From contig JAOYRU010000116.1 of NCBI GenBank assembly GCA_026315105.1, positions 62,001 to 126,000 of the forward strand: a stretch of DNA of 64,000 nucleotides, given 5' to 3'. The translations under genes and the position numbers were made by a program. Source of the stretch: Locusta migratoria. Its lineage: Eukaryota; Arthropoda; Insecta; Orthoptera; Acrididae. Below the pieces are notes generated by a model. The model searched no databases, was not told the DNA's origin, and was given only the letters and a program-made list of their open reading frames with translations. Positions within the stretch are counted from its first letter, which is position 1. Every line of letters begins with the position of its first letter. Shown here in pieces: positions 1 through 8,625 of this stretch.

Positions 1-316
1 GGAAGCCTCTGAAATCGCTAGCAATTGCTGTGGACAAATATCATACAGTTTTTTCTATTTACTTTTACTTAAGAGTGTCACCACATTTCTCCATGTGCGA
101 TTTCCGTCAGAATGCAGCGTTTGTTACTTTCAAGATCTCGCAGCTACTTGGTAAATACGAACAGGTATTAAGACGATGCAGACAAGCGTCAGCGTGGCGT
201 CAGCGGGAAGTCTGTGGAAGTCGCCAAGGCAGCCAGGAGACAGCAATTGCGATAGCACACATACGCATTCGAAACATTCAAGCGTATCACGGCGGTATGA
301 ACGTCCTGTACCATGA
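1..316. other. Intergenic spacer tail (upstream unit)
   Basis: Matches the last 316 bases of the Ser(CGA)-to-Lys spacer of the other A units (compare 1524-1839). I see no gene. It can be read open in one frame, but that frame runs into the tRNA-Lys and is broken in family B. Confidence 0.85.
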
Positions 317-389
317 GCCCGGATAGCTCAGTCGGTAGAGCATTAGGCTTTTAACCTAAGGGTCCAGGGTTCAAGTCCCTGTTCGGGCG
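317..389 (+). tRNA. tRNA-Lys-TTT: tRNA-Lys (TTT), class K-A1 reference
   Basis: A 73-nt cloverleaf that decodes AAA and AAG. The acceptor GCCCGGA pairs with TTCGGGC (one G6-T67 wobble), the D-arm is GCTC/GAGC, and the anticodon arm TTAGG/CCTAA holds loop CTTTTAA with anticodon TTT. The T-arm is CAGGG/CCCTG with loop TTCAAGT and the discriminator is G73. The A box (TAGCTCAGTCGG) and B box (GGTTCAAGTCC) match Pol III consensus. A TTTT terminator follows at 394-397. There is no intron and no encoded CCA, as in animal nuclear genes. It closely resembles animal tRNA-Lys(TTT) genes I know. First gene of unit A1, 139 bp before Ser(AGA). Whether every copy is expressed cannot be seen. Confidence 0.96.
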
Positions 390-393
390 AAGA

Positions 394-397
394 TTTT
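394..397 (+). terminator. Pol III T-run terminator of K-A1
   Basis: TTTT four bases after the discriminator of the first Lys gene. The same run is kept in every K-A1 and K-B1 copy. Confidence 0.75.
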
Positions 398-528
398 AAT
401 AATTTCGTGTCTCCTCATCTAATACCGTAGAGAGAGCTATGTAGAAGCGTGCTGTTGTGCGGTTTTACTTCAACGTATTGTTCCAAAATGTTAGTATTTG
501 AACGTTTTGAGGAAAGCGACCAACGGCA

Positions 529-610
529 GCAGTCGTGGCCGAGTGGTTAAGGCGTCTGACTAGAAATCAGATTCCCTCTGGGAGCGTAGGTTCGAGTCCT
601 ACCGACTGCG
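529..610 (+). tRNA. tRNA-Ser-AGA: tRNA-Ser (AGA), class S-A1 reference
   Basis: An 82-nt class II tRNA. The acceptor GCAGTCG pairs perfectly with CGACTGC, and the D-arm GCCG/GGC carries loop AGTGGTTAA. The anticodon arm TCTGA/TCAGA holds loop CTAGAAA with anticodon AGA; A34 would become inosine and read UCU, UCC and UCA. The long variable arm has the stem TCCC/GGGA, the hallmark recognised by SerRS. The T-arm is GTAGG/CCTAC and the discriminator is G73. A box TGGCCGAGTGG and B box GGTTCGAGTCC are intact. Terminator TTTTT at 620-624. This is the class that is interrupted by the retroelement in ten units. Confidence 0.96.
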
Positions 611-949
611 CTTGCTTCATTTTTGTCTAAGGAAATATGGAATAGTTTTAATGGAACACTCAAGCGAGAAACAGGCATTTGTGTAATTCGAAATACTGAC
701 GTAGTGGGGCAAGATGTGTGTACTTGTATGCTCGAAAGTGCAAGTACATTTTCGTTTATGTGTGTTGTCTTTGCAATCTATGGTGGTCTGTTGTTATCAT
801 AGCGTTAGATATGTGTGATCAATAATGTGTGGGAGTTGCTACTTAAGAATTTGGTCCTGAGATGCGGATTAGTTCAATAGGAAGAAACTTGTGGCACACA
901 TTGTAAAAGCGACCTCTGAAGGAAGGCGAAGGCGAGTAACGAAGCGTGA
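611..949. other. Spacer Ser(AGA) to second Lys, family A reference
   Basis: A 339-bp spacer without a recognisable gene. After the terminator I see only an 8-bp inverted repeat, TGTACTTG (719-726) and CAAGTACA (741-748), and a short GGCGAA run near 927-934. In family B the inverted repeat has lost one pair and the hexamer run is longer. Confidence 0.7.
620..624 (+). terminator. Pol III T-run terminator of S-A1
   Basis: TTTTT nine bases after the tRNA-Ser(AGA) end, kept in all units. Family B has TTTTT seven bases after the gene. Confidence 0.7.
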
Positions 950-1022
950 GCCCGGATAGCTCAGTCGGTAGAGCATTAGGCTTTTAACCTAAGGGTCCAG
1001 GGTTCAAGTCCCTGTCCAGGCG
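950..1022 (+). tRNA. tRNA-Lys-TTT: tRNA-Lys (TTT), class K-A2 reference, acceptor mismatch
   Basis: Same body as K-A1, but the 3' acceptor strand reads TCCAGGC. This pairs with GCCCGGA except at C4-A69, a mismatch in the middle of the stem. Anticodon TTT, both Pol III boxes and terminator TTTT (1027-1030) are intact. The mismatch is present in the family-A copies I checked and absent from family B (TCCGGGC), so it arose or was lost once and then spread. The gene may still work, since a C-A pair can be tolerated, or may yield a poorly processed tRNA. It lies 138 bp before Ser(CGA). Confidence 0.88.
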
Positions 1023-1026
1023 GAAA

Positions 1027-1030
1027 TTTT
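1027..1030 (+). terminator. Pol III T-run terminator of K-A2
   Basis: TTTT four bases after the second Lys gene. Confidence 0.7.
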
Positions 1031-1160
1031 GAAACTTCTGCAGCGATTTCGTCGAATATCGGTGACAGCACTACTGTAACGATTAGGGTTAGCGTGTAGG
1101 TGGCATGCATTGAGCAAAACGGTAGCAGTTTGATGTGAGAAAGGAAAGACTCCTGCAGTG

Positions 1161-1242
1161 GCAGTCGTGGCCGAGTGGTTAAGGCGTCTGACTCGAAATC
1201 AGATTCCCTCTGGGAGCGTAGGTTCGAATCCTACCGGCTGCG
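1161..1242 (+). tRNA. tRNA-Ser-CGA: tRNA-Ser (CGA), class S-A2 reference
   Basis: An 82-nt class II tRNA-Ser reading UCG. It differs from the Ser(AGA) gene of the same unit at only three places: anticodon first base (loop CTCGAAA), one T-loop base (GGTTCGAATCC), and acceptor base 69 (CGGCTGC, giving a T5-G68 wobble). The long variable arm, D-arm, A and B boxes and G73 are unchanged. Terminator TTTT at 1247-1250. The near identity suggests one Ser gene arose from the other by duplication and an anticodon-base change, with conversion keeping the bodies alike. I recall a similar Ser4/Ser7 pair in Drosophila. Confidence 0.96.
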
Positions 1243-1839
1243 TCCGTTTTGTGTAAATATGAGCAGAAATGTTTCGCAGATATGTAGATATGTAGTAAAA
1301 TGGGGAAAATGGCTGGAAAGAGGCAACAAAGCAATTTCGAACAAGACGAAAATTGGCGTTCACTTGCGTTTATTGACATGGTGACGGCCGTTTCTTAGCT
1401 TTTGTTATTGTTTCACCTCGTGAACTAGTGTACAACAGCGCCATTAGACTAGTGCGGTAGAGCGCCACACTAGGCCACGTGGTGCCTGTCATTTCGTGAA
1501 ACCGTCGATGATTTGGGAACGTTGGAAGCCTCTGAAATCGCTAGCAATTGCTGTGGACAAATATCATACAGTTTTTTCTATTTACTTTTACTTAAGAGTG
1601 TCACCACATTTCTCCATGTGCGATTTCCGTCAGAATGCAGCGTTTGTTACTTTCAAGATCTCGCAGCTACTTGGTAAATACGAACAGGTATTAAGACGAT
1701 GCAGACAAGCGTCAGCGTGGCGTCAGCGGGAAGTCTGTGGAAGTCGCCAAGGCAGCCAGGAGACAGCAATTGCGATAGCACACATACGCATTCGAAACAT
1801 TCAAGCGTATCACGGCGGTATGAACGTCCTGTACCATGA
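1243..1839. other. Spacer Ser(CGA) to next unit's first Lys, family A reference
   Basis: A 597-bp spacer, the longest in the unit, with no convincing gene. A frame open for 117 codons (1496-1849) runs into the tRNA-Lys and is cut to 65 codons in family B, so I do not call it coding. At 1445-1457 there is an A-box-like stretch followed by GGTAGAGC, resembling a tRNA D-arm but with no matching B box, possibly a relic. CTAGTG (1449-1454) and CACTAG (1468-1473) could form a short hairpin. Confidence 0.65.
1247..1250 (+). terminator. Pol III T-run terminator of S-A2
   Basis: TTTT four bases after the tRNA-Ser(CGA) end, kept in all units. Confidence 0.7.
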
Positions 1840-1912
1840 GCCCGGATAGCTCAGTCGGTAGAGCATTAGGCTTTTAACCTAAGGGTCCAGGGTTCAAGTC
1901 CCTGTTCGGGCG
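1840..1912 (+). tRNA. tRNA-Lys-TTT: tRNA-Lys (TTT), K-A1, unit A2
   Basis: Class K-A1 (see 317). The spacer before it ends CCATGAG, as in unit A1. Confidence 0.95.
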
Positions 1913-2051
1913 AAGATTTTAATAATTTCGTGTCTCCTCATCTAATACCGTAGAGAGAGCTATGTAGAAGCGTGCTGTTGTGCGGTTTTACTTCAACGTA
2001 TTGTTCCAAAATGTTAGTATTTGAACGTTTTGAGGAAAGCGACCAACGGCA

Positions 2052-2133
2052 GCAGTCGTGGCCGAGTGGTTAAGGCGTCTGACTAGAAATCAGATTCCCT
2101 CTGGGAGCGTAGGTTCGAGTCCTACCGACTGCG
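2052..2133 (+). tRNA. tRNA-Ser-AGA: tRNA-Ser (AGA), S-A1, unit A2
   Basis: Class S-A1 (see 529), uninterrupted. Confidence 0.95.
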
Positions 2134-2472
2134 CTTGCTTCATTTTTGTCTAAGGAAATATGGAATAGTTTTAATGGAACACTCAAGCGAGAAACAGGCA
2201 TTTGTGTAATTCGAAATACTGACGTAGTGGGGCAAGATGTGTGTACTTGTATGCTCGAAAGTGCAAGTACATTTTCGTTTATGTGTGTTGTCTTTGCAAT
2301 CTATGGTGGTCTGTTGTTATCATAGCGTTAGATATGTGTGATCAATAATGTGTGGGAGTTGCTACTTAAGAATTTGGTCCTGAGATGCGGATTAGTTCAA
2401 TAGGAAGAAACTTGTGGCACACATTGTAAAAGCGACCTCTGAAGGAAGGCGAAGGCGAGTAACGAAGCGTGA

Positions 2473-2545
2473 GCCCGGATAGCTCAGTCGGTAGAGCATT
2501 AGGCTTTTAACCTAAGGGTCCAGGGTTCAAGTCCCTGTCCAGGCG
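2473..2545 (+). tRNA. tRNA-Lys-TTT: tRNA-Lys (TTT), K-A2, unit A2
   Basis: Class K-A2 (see 950), with the C4-A69 mismatch. Confidence 0.87.
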
Positions 2546-2683
2546 GAAATTTTGAAACTTCTGCAGCGATTTCGTCGAATATCGGTGACAGCACTACTGT
2601 AACGATTAGGGTTAGCGTGTAGGTGGCATGCATTGAGCAAAACGGTAGCAGTTTGATGTGAGAAAGGAAAGACTCCTGCAGTG

Positions 2684-2765
2684 GCAGTCGTGGCCGAGTG
2701 GTTAAGGCGTCTGACTCGAAATCAGATTCCCTCTGGGAGCGTAGGTTCGAATCCTACCGGCTGCG
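2684..2765 (+). tRNA. tRNA-Ser-CGA: tRNA-Ser (CGA), S-A2, unit A2
   Basis: Class S-A2 (see 1161). The downstream spacer has one extra G near 2826, giving a 1524-bp unit. Confidence 0.95.
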
Positions 2766-3363
2766 TCCGTTTTGTGTAAATATGAGCAGAAATGTTTCGC
2801 AGATATGTAGATATGTAGTAAAATGGGGGAAAACGGCTGGAAAGAGGCAACAAAGCAATTTCGAACAAGACGAAAATTGGCGTTCACTTGCGTTTATTGA
2901 CATGGTGACGGCCGTTTCTTAGCTTTTGTTATTGTTTCACCTCGCGAACTAGTGTACAACAGCGCCATTAGACTAGTGCGGTAGAGCGCCACACTAGGCC
3001 ACGTGGTGCCTGTCATTTCGTGAAACCGTCGATGATTTGGGAACGTTGGAAGCCTCTGAAATCGCTAGCAATTGCTGTGGACAAATATCATACAGTTTTT
3101 TCTATTTACTTTTACTTAAGAGTGTCACCACATTTCTCCATGTGCGATTTCCGTCAGAATGCAGCGTTTGTTACTTTCAAGATCTCGCAGCTACTTGGTA
3201 AATACGAACAGGTATTAAGACGATGCAGACAAGCGTCAGCGTGGCGTCAGCGGGAAGTCTGTGGAAGTCGCCAAGGCAGCCAGGAGACAGCAATTGCGAT
3301 AGCACACATACGCATTCGAAACATTCAAGCGTATCACGGCGGTATGAACGTCCTGTACCCTGA

Positions 3364-3436
3364 GCCCGGATAGCTCAGTCGGTAGAGCATTAGGCTTTTA
3401 ACCTAAGGGTCCAGGGTTCAAGTCCCTGTTCGGGCG
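3364..3436 (+). tRNA. tRNA-Lys-TTT: tRNA-Lys (TTT), K-A1, unit A3
   Basis: Class K-A1. The spacer before it ends CCCTGAG, the second spacer allele of family A. Confidence 0.95.
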
Positions 3437-3594
3437 AAGATTTTAATAATTTCGTGTCTCCTCATCTAATACCGTAGAGAGAGCTATGTAGAAGCGTGCT
3501 GTTGTGCGGTTTTACTTCAACGTATTGTTCCAAAATGTTAGTATTTGAACGTTTTGAGGAAAGCGACCAACGGCAGCAGTCGTGGCCGAGTGGT

Positions 3595-4381
3595 GATATA
3601 AAGTAAAGAAAAATTCGTGCAGATTAAATGGTGATGTAATTTCATTTACTCACTGAAAAAAGGGGGAGAAAAAAAAGGGTATTGCCCTAGGAAATTTGCT
3701 TTTGTTCTGTATGCATACGTTTTAGTGTACACAGAAGTTATGATTTAAAAATGAAACGCCCTAGAAGAGGGATTCATTTTTAGTTATTTTTCTTTCATAA
3801 TCTAGTACAATTTCACAAACAGGAGCTTTTTCCCAAATTGTTAAGGAAGAACTGTTGATAAACAAGACAGTAATTTCAAAAATATACATATAAAACAAAA
3901 GACATTCACAAAAAGGTACTTTTCTGAACCGAGGGTTTCACTGTTATGAGAAGACGCAATAGGGCTGATGATGAATGCTGATGAACGAAACTAAACAGGA
4001 CAATCCAAAGATTGCGGAACAACCTGCATTTGGCAGCAATTTACGAGAAGACAAACTTTGAAGCCTTAGAGTGCAGTAGTGCCTCGACACAATTCACCAA
4101 TTTTCACAGTATCCAACAGGTTGCTAACGAAATCAGGAAAAGGAACCAATAATCATGAACACAAATTTATTTTATTTTACATTGATTTACATTCTGTAAT
4201 ATAGCTATGAAGCTCTAGAGAACAAAAATTTTACAACAGGCTGAAGTAAGCCTGCGCCGATGAAGGCGAAATATGGCGAGTGCAAGGACGGGCTAGAAGG
4301 GGAGGATGGAGGCCCGACATATAAATAAAAAAACTGAAAAAAATAAAAAAAAAAAAAAATAAAAAAAAAAAAAAAAAAAAA
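3595..4381 (+). mobile_element. Poly(A)-tailed retroelement insertion in tRNA-Ser D-loop (copy 1)
   Basis: A 787-bp AT-rich insert starting GATATAAAG and ending in an AATAAA-containing, T-interrupted A tract. The host bases GTGGT occur on both sides (3590-3594 and 4382-4386), a 5-bp target duplication that could be 6 bp because the tail ends in A. Tail plus duplication indicate target-primed reverse transcription. I find no long reading frame and no tRNA-like head with A/B boxes, so it may be a 5'-truncated LINE 3' end or a retrocopied mRNA 3' UTR. A strong stem-loop lies inside: AAAAATGAA (3747-3755) with TTCATTTTT (3773-3781), plus CCCT/AGGG. The family is not recognised. Confidence 0.88.
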
Positions 4382-4386
4382 GTGGT
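4382..4386 (+). repeat. Target-site duplication of the retroelement
   Basis: GTGGT, the second copy of the host bases at 3590-3594. The same duplication flanks all ten insertions. Confidence 0.85.
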
Positions 4387-4788
4387 TAAGGCGTCTGACT
4401 AGAAATCAGATTCCCTCTGGGAGCGTAGGTTCGAGTCCTACCGACTGCGCTTGCTTCATTTTTGTCTAAGGAAATATGGAATAGTTTTAATGGAACACTC
4501 AAGCGAGAAACAGGCATTTGTGTAATTCGAAATACTGACGTAGTGGGGCAAGATGTGTGTACTTGTATGCTCGAAAGTGCAAGTACATTTTCGTTTATGT
4601 GTGTTGTCTTTGCAATCTATGGTGGTCTGTTGTTATCATAGCGTTAGATATGTGTGATCAATAATGTGTGGGAGTTGCTACTTAAGAATTTGGTCCTGAG
4701 ATGCGGATTAGTTCAATAGGAAGAAACTTGTGGCACACATTGTAAAAGCGACCTCTGAAGGAAGGCGAAGGCGAGTAACGAAGCGTGA

Positions 4789-4861
4789 GCCCGGATAGCT
4801 CAGTCGGTAGAGCATTAGGCTTTTAACCTAAGGGTCCAGGGTTCAAGTCCCTGTCCAGGCG
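4789..4861 (+). tRNA. tRNA-Lys-TTT: tRNA-Lys (TTT), K-A2, unit A3
   Basis: Class K-A2, with the C4-A69 mismatch. Confidence 0.87.
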
Positions 4862-4999
4862 GAAATTTTGAAACTTCTGCAGCGATTTCGTCGAATATCG
4901 GTGACAGCACTACTGTAACGATTAGGGTTAGCGTGTAGGTGGCATGCATTGAGCAAAACGGTAGCAGTTTGATGTGAGAAAGGAAAGACTCCTGCAGTG

Positions 5000-5081
5000 G
5001 CAGTCGTGGCCGAGTGGTTAAGGCGTCTGACTCGAAATCAGATTCCCTCTGGGAGCGTAGGTTCGAATCCTACCGGCTGCG
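5000..5081 (+). tRNA. tRNA-Ser-CGA: tRNA-Ser (CGA), S-A2, unit A3
   Basis: Class S-A2. Confidence 0.95.
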
Positions 5082-5678
5082 TCCGTTTTGTGTAAATATG
5101 AGCAGAAATGTTTCGCAGATATGTAGATATGTAGTAAAATGGGGAAAACGGCTGGAAAGAGGCAACAAAGCAATTTCGAACAAGACGAAAATTGGCGTTC
5201 ACTTGCGTTTATTGACATGGTGACGGCCGTTTCTTAGCTTTTGTTATTGTTTCACCTCGCGAACTAGTGTACAACAGCGCCATTAGACTAGTGCGGTAGA
5301 GCGCCACACTAGGCCACGTGGTGCCTGTCATTTCGTGAAACCGTCGATGATTTGGGAACGTTGGAAGCCTCTGAAATCGCTAGCAATTGCTGTGGACAAA
5401 TATCATACAGTTTTTTCTATTTACTTTTACTTAAGAGTGTCACCACATTTCTCCATGTGCGATTTCCGTCAGAATGCAGCGTTTGTTACTTTCAAGATCT
5501 CGCAGCTACTTGGTAAATACGAACAGGTATTAAGACGATGCAGACAAGCGTCAGCGTGGCGTCAGCGGGAAGTCTGTGGAAGTCGCCAAGGCAGCCAGGA
5601 GACAGCAATTGCGATAGCACACATACGCATTCGAAACATTCAAGCGTATCACGGCGGTATGAACGTCCTGTACCCTGA

Positions 5679-5751
5679 GCCCGGATAGCTCAGTCGGTAG
5701 AGCATTAGGCTTTTAACCTAAGGGTCCAGGGTTCAAGTCCCTGTTCGGGCG
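5679..5751 (+). tRNA. tRNA-Lys-TTT: tRNA-Lys (TTT), K-A1, unit A4
   Basis: Class K-A1; CCCTGAG spacer allele. Confidence 0.95.
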
Positions 5752-5890
5752 AAGATTTTAATAATTTCGTGTCTCCTCATCTAATACCGTAGAGAGAGCT
5801 ATGTAGAAGCGTGCTGTTGTGCGGTTTTACTTCAACGTATTGTTCCAAAATGTTAGTATTTGAACGTTTTGAGGAAAGCGACCAACGGCA

Positions 5891-6763
5891 GCAGTCGTGG
5901 CCGAGTGGTGATATAAAGTAAAGAAAAATTCGTGCAGATTAAATGGTGATGTAATTTCATTTACTCACTGAAAAAAGGGGGAGAAAAAAAAGGGTATTGC
6001 CCTAGGAAATTTGCTTTTGTTCTGTATGCATACGTTTTAGTGTACACAGAAGTTATGATTTAAAAATGAAACGCCCTAGAAGAGGGATTCATTTTTAGTT
6101 ATTTTTCTTTCATAATCTAGTACAATTTCACAAACAGGAGCTTTTTCCCAAATTGTTAAGGAAGAACTGTTGATAAACAAGACAGTAATTTCAAAAATAT
6201 ACATATAAAACAAAAGACATTCACAAAAAGGTACTTTTCTGAACCGAGGGTTTCACTGTTATGAGAAGACGCAATAGGGCTGATGATGAATGCTGATGAA
6301 CGAAACTAAACAGGACAATCCAAAGATTGCGGAACAACCTGCATTTGGCAGCAATTTACGAGAAGACAAACTTTGAAGCCTTAGAGTGCAGTAGTGCCTC
6401 GACACAATTCACCAATTTTCACAGTATCCAACAGGTTGCTAACGAAATCAGGAAAAGGAACCAATAATCATGAACACAAATTTATTTTATTTTACATTGA
6501 TTTACATTCTGTAATATAGCTATGAAGCTCTAGAGAACAAAAATTTTACAACAGGCTGAAGTAAGCCTGCGCCGATGAAGGCGAAATATGGCGAGTGCAA
6601 GGACGGGCTAGAAGGGGAGGATGGAGGCCCGACATATAAATAAAAAAACTGAAAAAAATAAAAAAAAAAAAAAAATAAAAAAAAAAAAAAAAAAAGTGGT
6701 TAAGGCGTCTGACTAGAAATCAGATTCCCTCTGGGAGCGTAGGTTCGAGTCCTACCGACTGCG
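5891..6763 (+). pseudogene. tRNA-Ser (AGA) interrupted by retroelement, unit A4
   Basis: 5' part 5891-5909, 3' part 6696-6763. Breakpoints identical to unit A3 (see 3576). Confidence 0.95.
5910..6695 (+). mobile_element. Retroelement insertion (copy 2)
   Basis: 786 bp, near identical to copy 1 at 3595; differs in A-tract length. Confidence 0.88.
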
Positions 6764-7102
6764 CTTGCTTCATTTTTGTCTAAGGAAATATGGAATAGTT
6801 TTAATGGAACACTCAAGCGAGAAACAGGCATTTGTGTAATTCGAAATACTGACGTAGTGGGGCAAGATGTGTGTACTTGTATGCTCGAAAGTGCAAGTAC
6901 ATTTTCGTTTATGTGTGTTGTCTTTGCAATCTATGGTGGTCTGTTGTTATCATAGCGTTAGATATGTGTGATCAATAATGTGTGGGAGTTGCTACTTAAG
7001 AATTTGGTCCTGAGATGCGGATTAGTTCAATAGGAAGAAACTTGTGGCACACATTGTAAAAGCGACCTCTGAAGGAAGGCGAAGGCGAGTAACGAAGCGT
7101 GA

Positions 7103-7175
7103 GCCCGGATAGCTCAGTCGGTAGAGCATTAGGCTTTTAACCTAAGGGTCCAGGGTTCAAGTCCCTGTCCAGGCG
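7103..7175 (+). tRNA. tRNA-Lys-TTT: tRNA-Lys (TTT), K-A2, unit A4
   Basis: Class K-A2, with the C4-A69 mismatch. Confidence 0.87.
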
Positions 7176-7313
7176 GAAATTTTGAAACTTCTGCAGCGAT
7201 TTCGTCGAATATCGGTGACAGCACTACTGTAACGATTAGGGTTAGCGTGTAGGTGGCATGCATTGAGCAAAACGGTAGCAGTTTGATGTGAGAAAGGAAA
7301 GACTCCTGCAGTG

Positions 7314-7395
7314 GCAGTCGTGGCCGAGTGGTTAAGGCGTCTGACTCGAAATCAGATTCCCTCTGGGAGCGTAGGTTCGAATCCTACCGGCTGCG
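7314..7395 (+). tRNA. tRNA-Ser-CGA: tRNA-Ser (CGA), S-A2, unit A4
   Basis: Class S-A2. The downstream spacer carries two linked marker bases, T7721 and G7767, seen again at 10767 and 10813. Confidence 0.95.
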
Positions 7396-7992
7396 TCCGT
7401 TTTGTGTAAATATGAGCAGAAATGTTTCGCAGATATGTAGATATGTAGTAAAATGGGGAAAACGGCTGGAAAGAGGCAACAAAGCAATTTCGAACAAGAC
7501 GAAAATTGGCGTTCACTTGCGTTTATTGACATGGTGACGGCCGTTTCTTAGCTTTTGTTATTGTTTCACCTCGCGAACTAGTGTACAACAGCGCCATTAG
7601 ACTAGTGCGGTAGAGCGCCACACTAGGCCACGTGGTGCCTGTCATTTCGTGAAACCGTCGATGATTTGGGAACGTTGGAAGCCTCTGAAATCGCTAGCAA
7701 TTGCTGTGGACAAATATCATTCAGTTTTTTCTATTTACTTTTACTTAAGAGTGTCACCACATTTCTGCATGTGCGATTTCCGTCAGAATGCAGCGTTTGT
7801 TACTTTCAAGATCTCGCAGCTACTTGGTAAATACGAACAGGTATTAAGACGATGCAGACAAGCGTCAGCGTGGCGTCAGCGGGAAGTCTGTGGAAGTCGC
7901 CAAGGCAGCCAGGAGACAGCAATTGCGATAGCACACATACGCATTCGAAACATTCAAGCGTATCACGGCGGTATGAACGTCCTGTACCCTGA

Positions 7993-8065
7993 GCCCGGAT
8001 AGCTCAGTCGGTAGAGCATTAGGCTTTTAACCTAAGGGTCCAGGGTTCAAGTCCCTGTTCGGGCG
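7993..8065 (+). tRNA. tRNA-Lys-TTT: tRNA-Lys (TTT), K-A1, unit A5
   Basis: Class K-A1; CCCTGAG spacer allele. Confidence 0.95.
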
Positions 8066-8204
8066 AAGATTTTAATAATTTCGTGTCTCCTCATCTAATA
8101 CCGTAGAGAGAGCTATGTAGAAGCGTGCTGTTGTGCGGTTTTACTTCAACGTATTGTTCCAAAATGTTAGTATTTGAACGTTTTGAGGAAAGCGACCAAC
8201 GGCA

Positions 8205-8286
8205 GCAGTCGTGGCCGAGTGGTTAAGGCGTCTGACTAGAAATCAGATTCCCTCTGGGAGCGTAGGTTCGAGTCCTACCGACTGCG
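8205..8286 (+). tRNA. tRNA-Ser-AGA: tRNA-Ser (AGA), S-A1, unit A5
   Basis: Class S-A1, uninterrupted. Confidence 0.95.
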
Positions 8287-8625
8287 CTTGCTTCATTTTT
8301 GTCTAAGGAAATATGGAATAGTTTTAATGGAACACTCAAGCGAGAAACAGGCATTTGTGTAATTCGAAATACTGACGTAGTGGGGCAAGATGTGTGTACT
8401 TGTATGCTCGAAAGTGCAAGTACATTTTCGTTTATGTGTGTTGTCTTTGCAATCTATGGTGGTCTGTTGTTATCATAGCGTTAGATATGTGTGATCAATA
8501 ATGTGTGGGAGTTGCTACTTAAGAATTTGGTCCTGAGATGCGGATTAGTTCAATAGGAAGAAACTTGTGGCACACATTGTAAAAGCGACCTCTGAAGGAA
8601 GGCGAAGGCGAGTAACGAAGCGTGA

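Larger units (their letters stand above)
3576..4449 (+). pseudogene. tRNA-Ser (AGA) interrupted by retroelement, unit A3
   Basis: The first 19 bases of the Ser(AGA) gene (3576-3594, through the A box) are followed by a 787-bp insertion. The rest of the gene resumes at 4382 with a repeated GTGGT and ends at 4449. Anticodon AGA, variable arm and B box are all in the 3' part. The A and B boxes are now separated by more than 800 bp and the insert contains several TTTT runs, so a functional tRNA is very unlikely. This is not a tRNA intron: those sit after base 37, and this insert has a poly(A) tail and a target duplication. Confidence 0.95.

Noticed and set aside
1083..1095. TTAGGGTTAG, resembling telomere repeat
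   Set aside because: Only about one and a half repeats, and family B reads TTAGGGTGAG. Arthropod telomeres are often TTAGG. Chance match.
1179..1379. A 66-codon frame on the minus strand across tRNA-Ser(CGA)
   Set aside because: Its end is the reverse complement of the tRNA-Ser gene read as protein, a common false prediction.
1175..1384. A 69-codon frame on + starting inside tRNA-Ser(CGA)
   Set aside because: It overlaps the tRNA and is changed by one inserted base in unit A2 without sign of constraint.
1496..1849. A 117-codon open frame on + repeated in every family-A unit
   Set aside because: It begins at a GTG in spacer, ends inside tRNA-Lys, and is cut to 65 codons in family B by a single change (GTATGA). 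No domain is recognisable. It repeats only because the unit repeats.
3595..4381. The insert considered as a tRNA intron
   Set aside because: Wrong position (after base 20, not 37), about 780 bp long, with a poly(A) tail and a duplicated target site.
3595..4381. The insert considered as a tRNA- or 5S-derived SINE
   Set aside because: I find no B box or other Pol III head in it. A 5'-truncated element or retrocopied UTR fits better.
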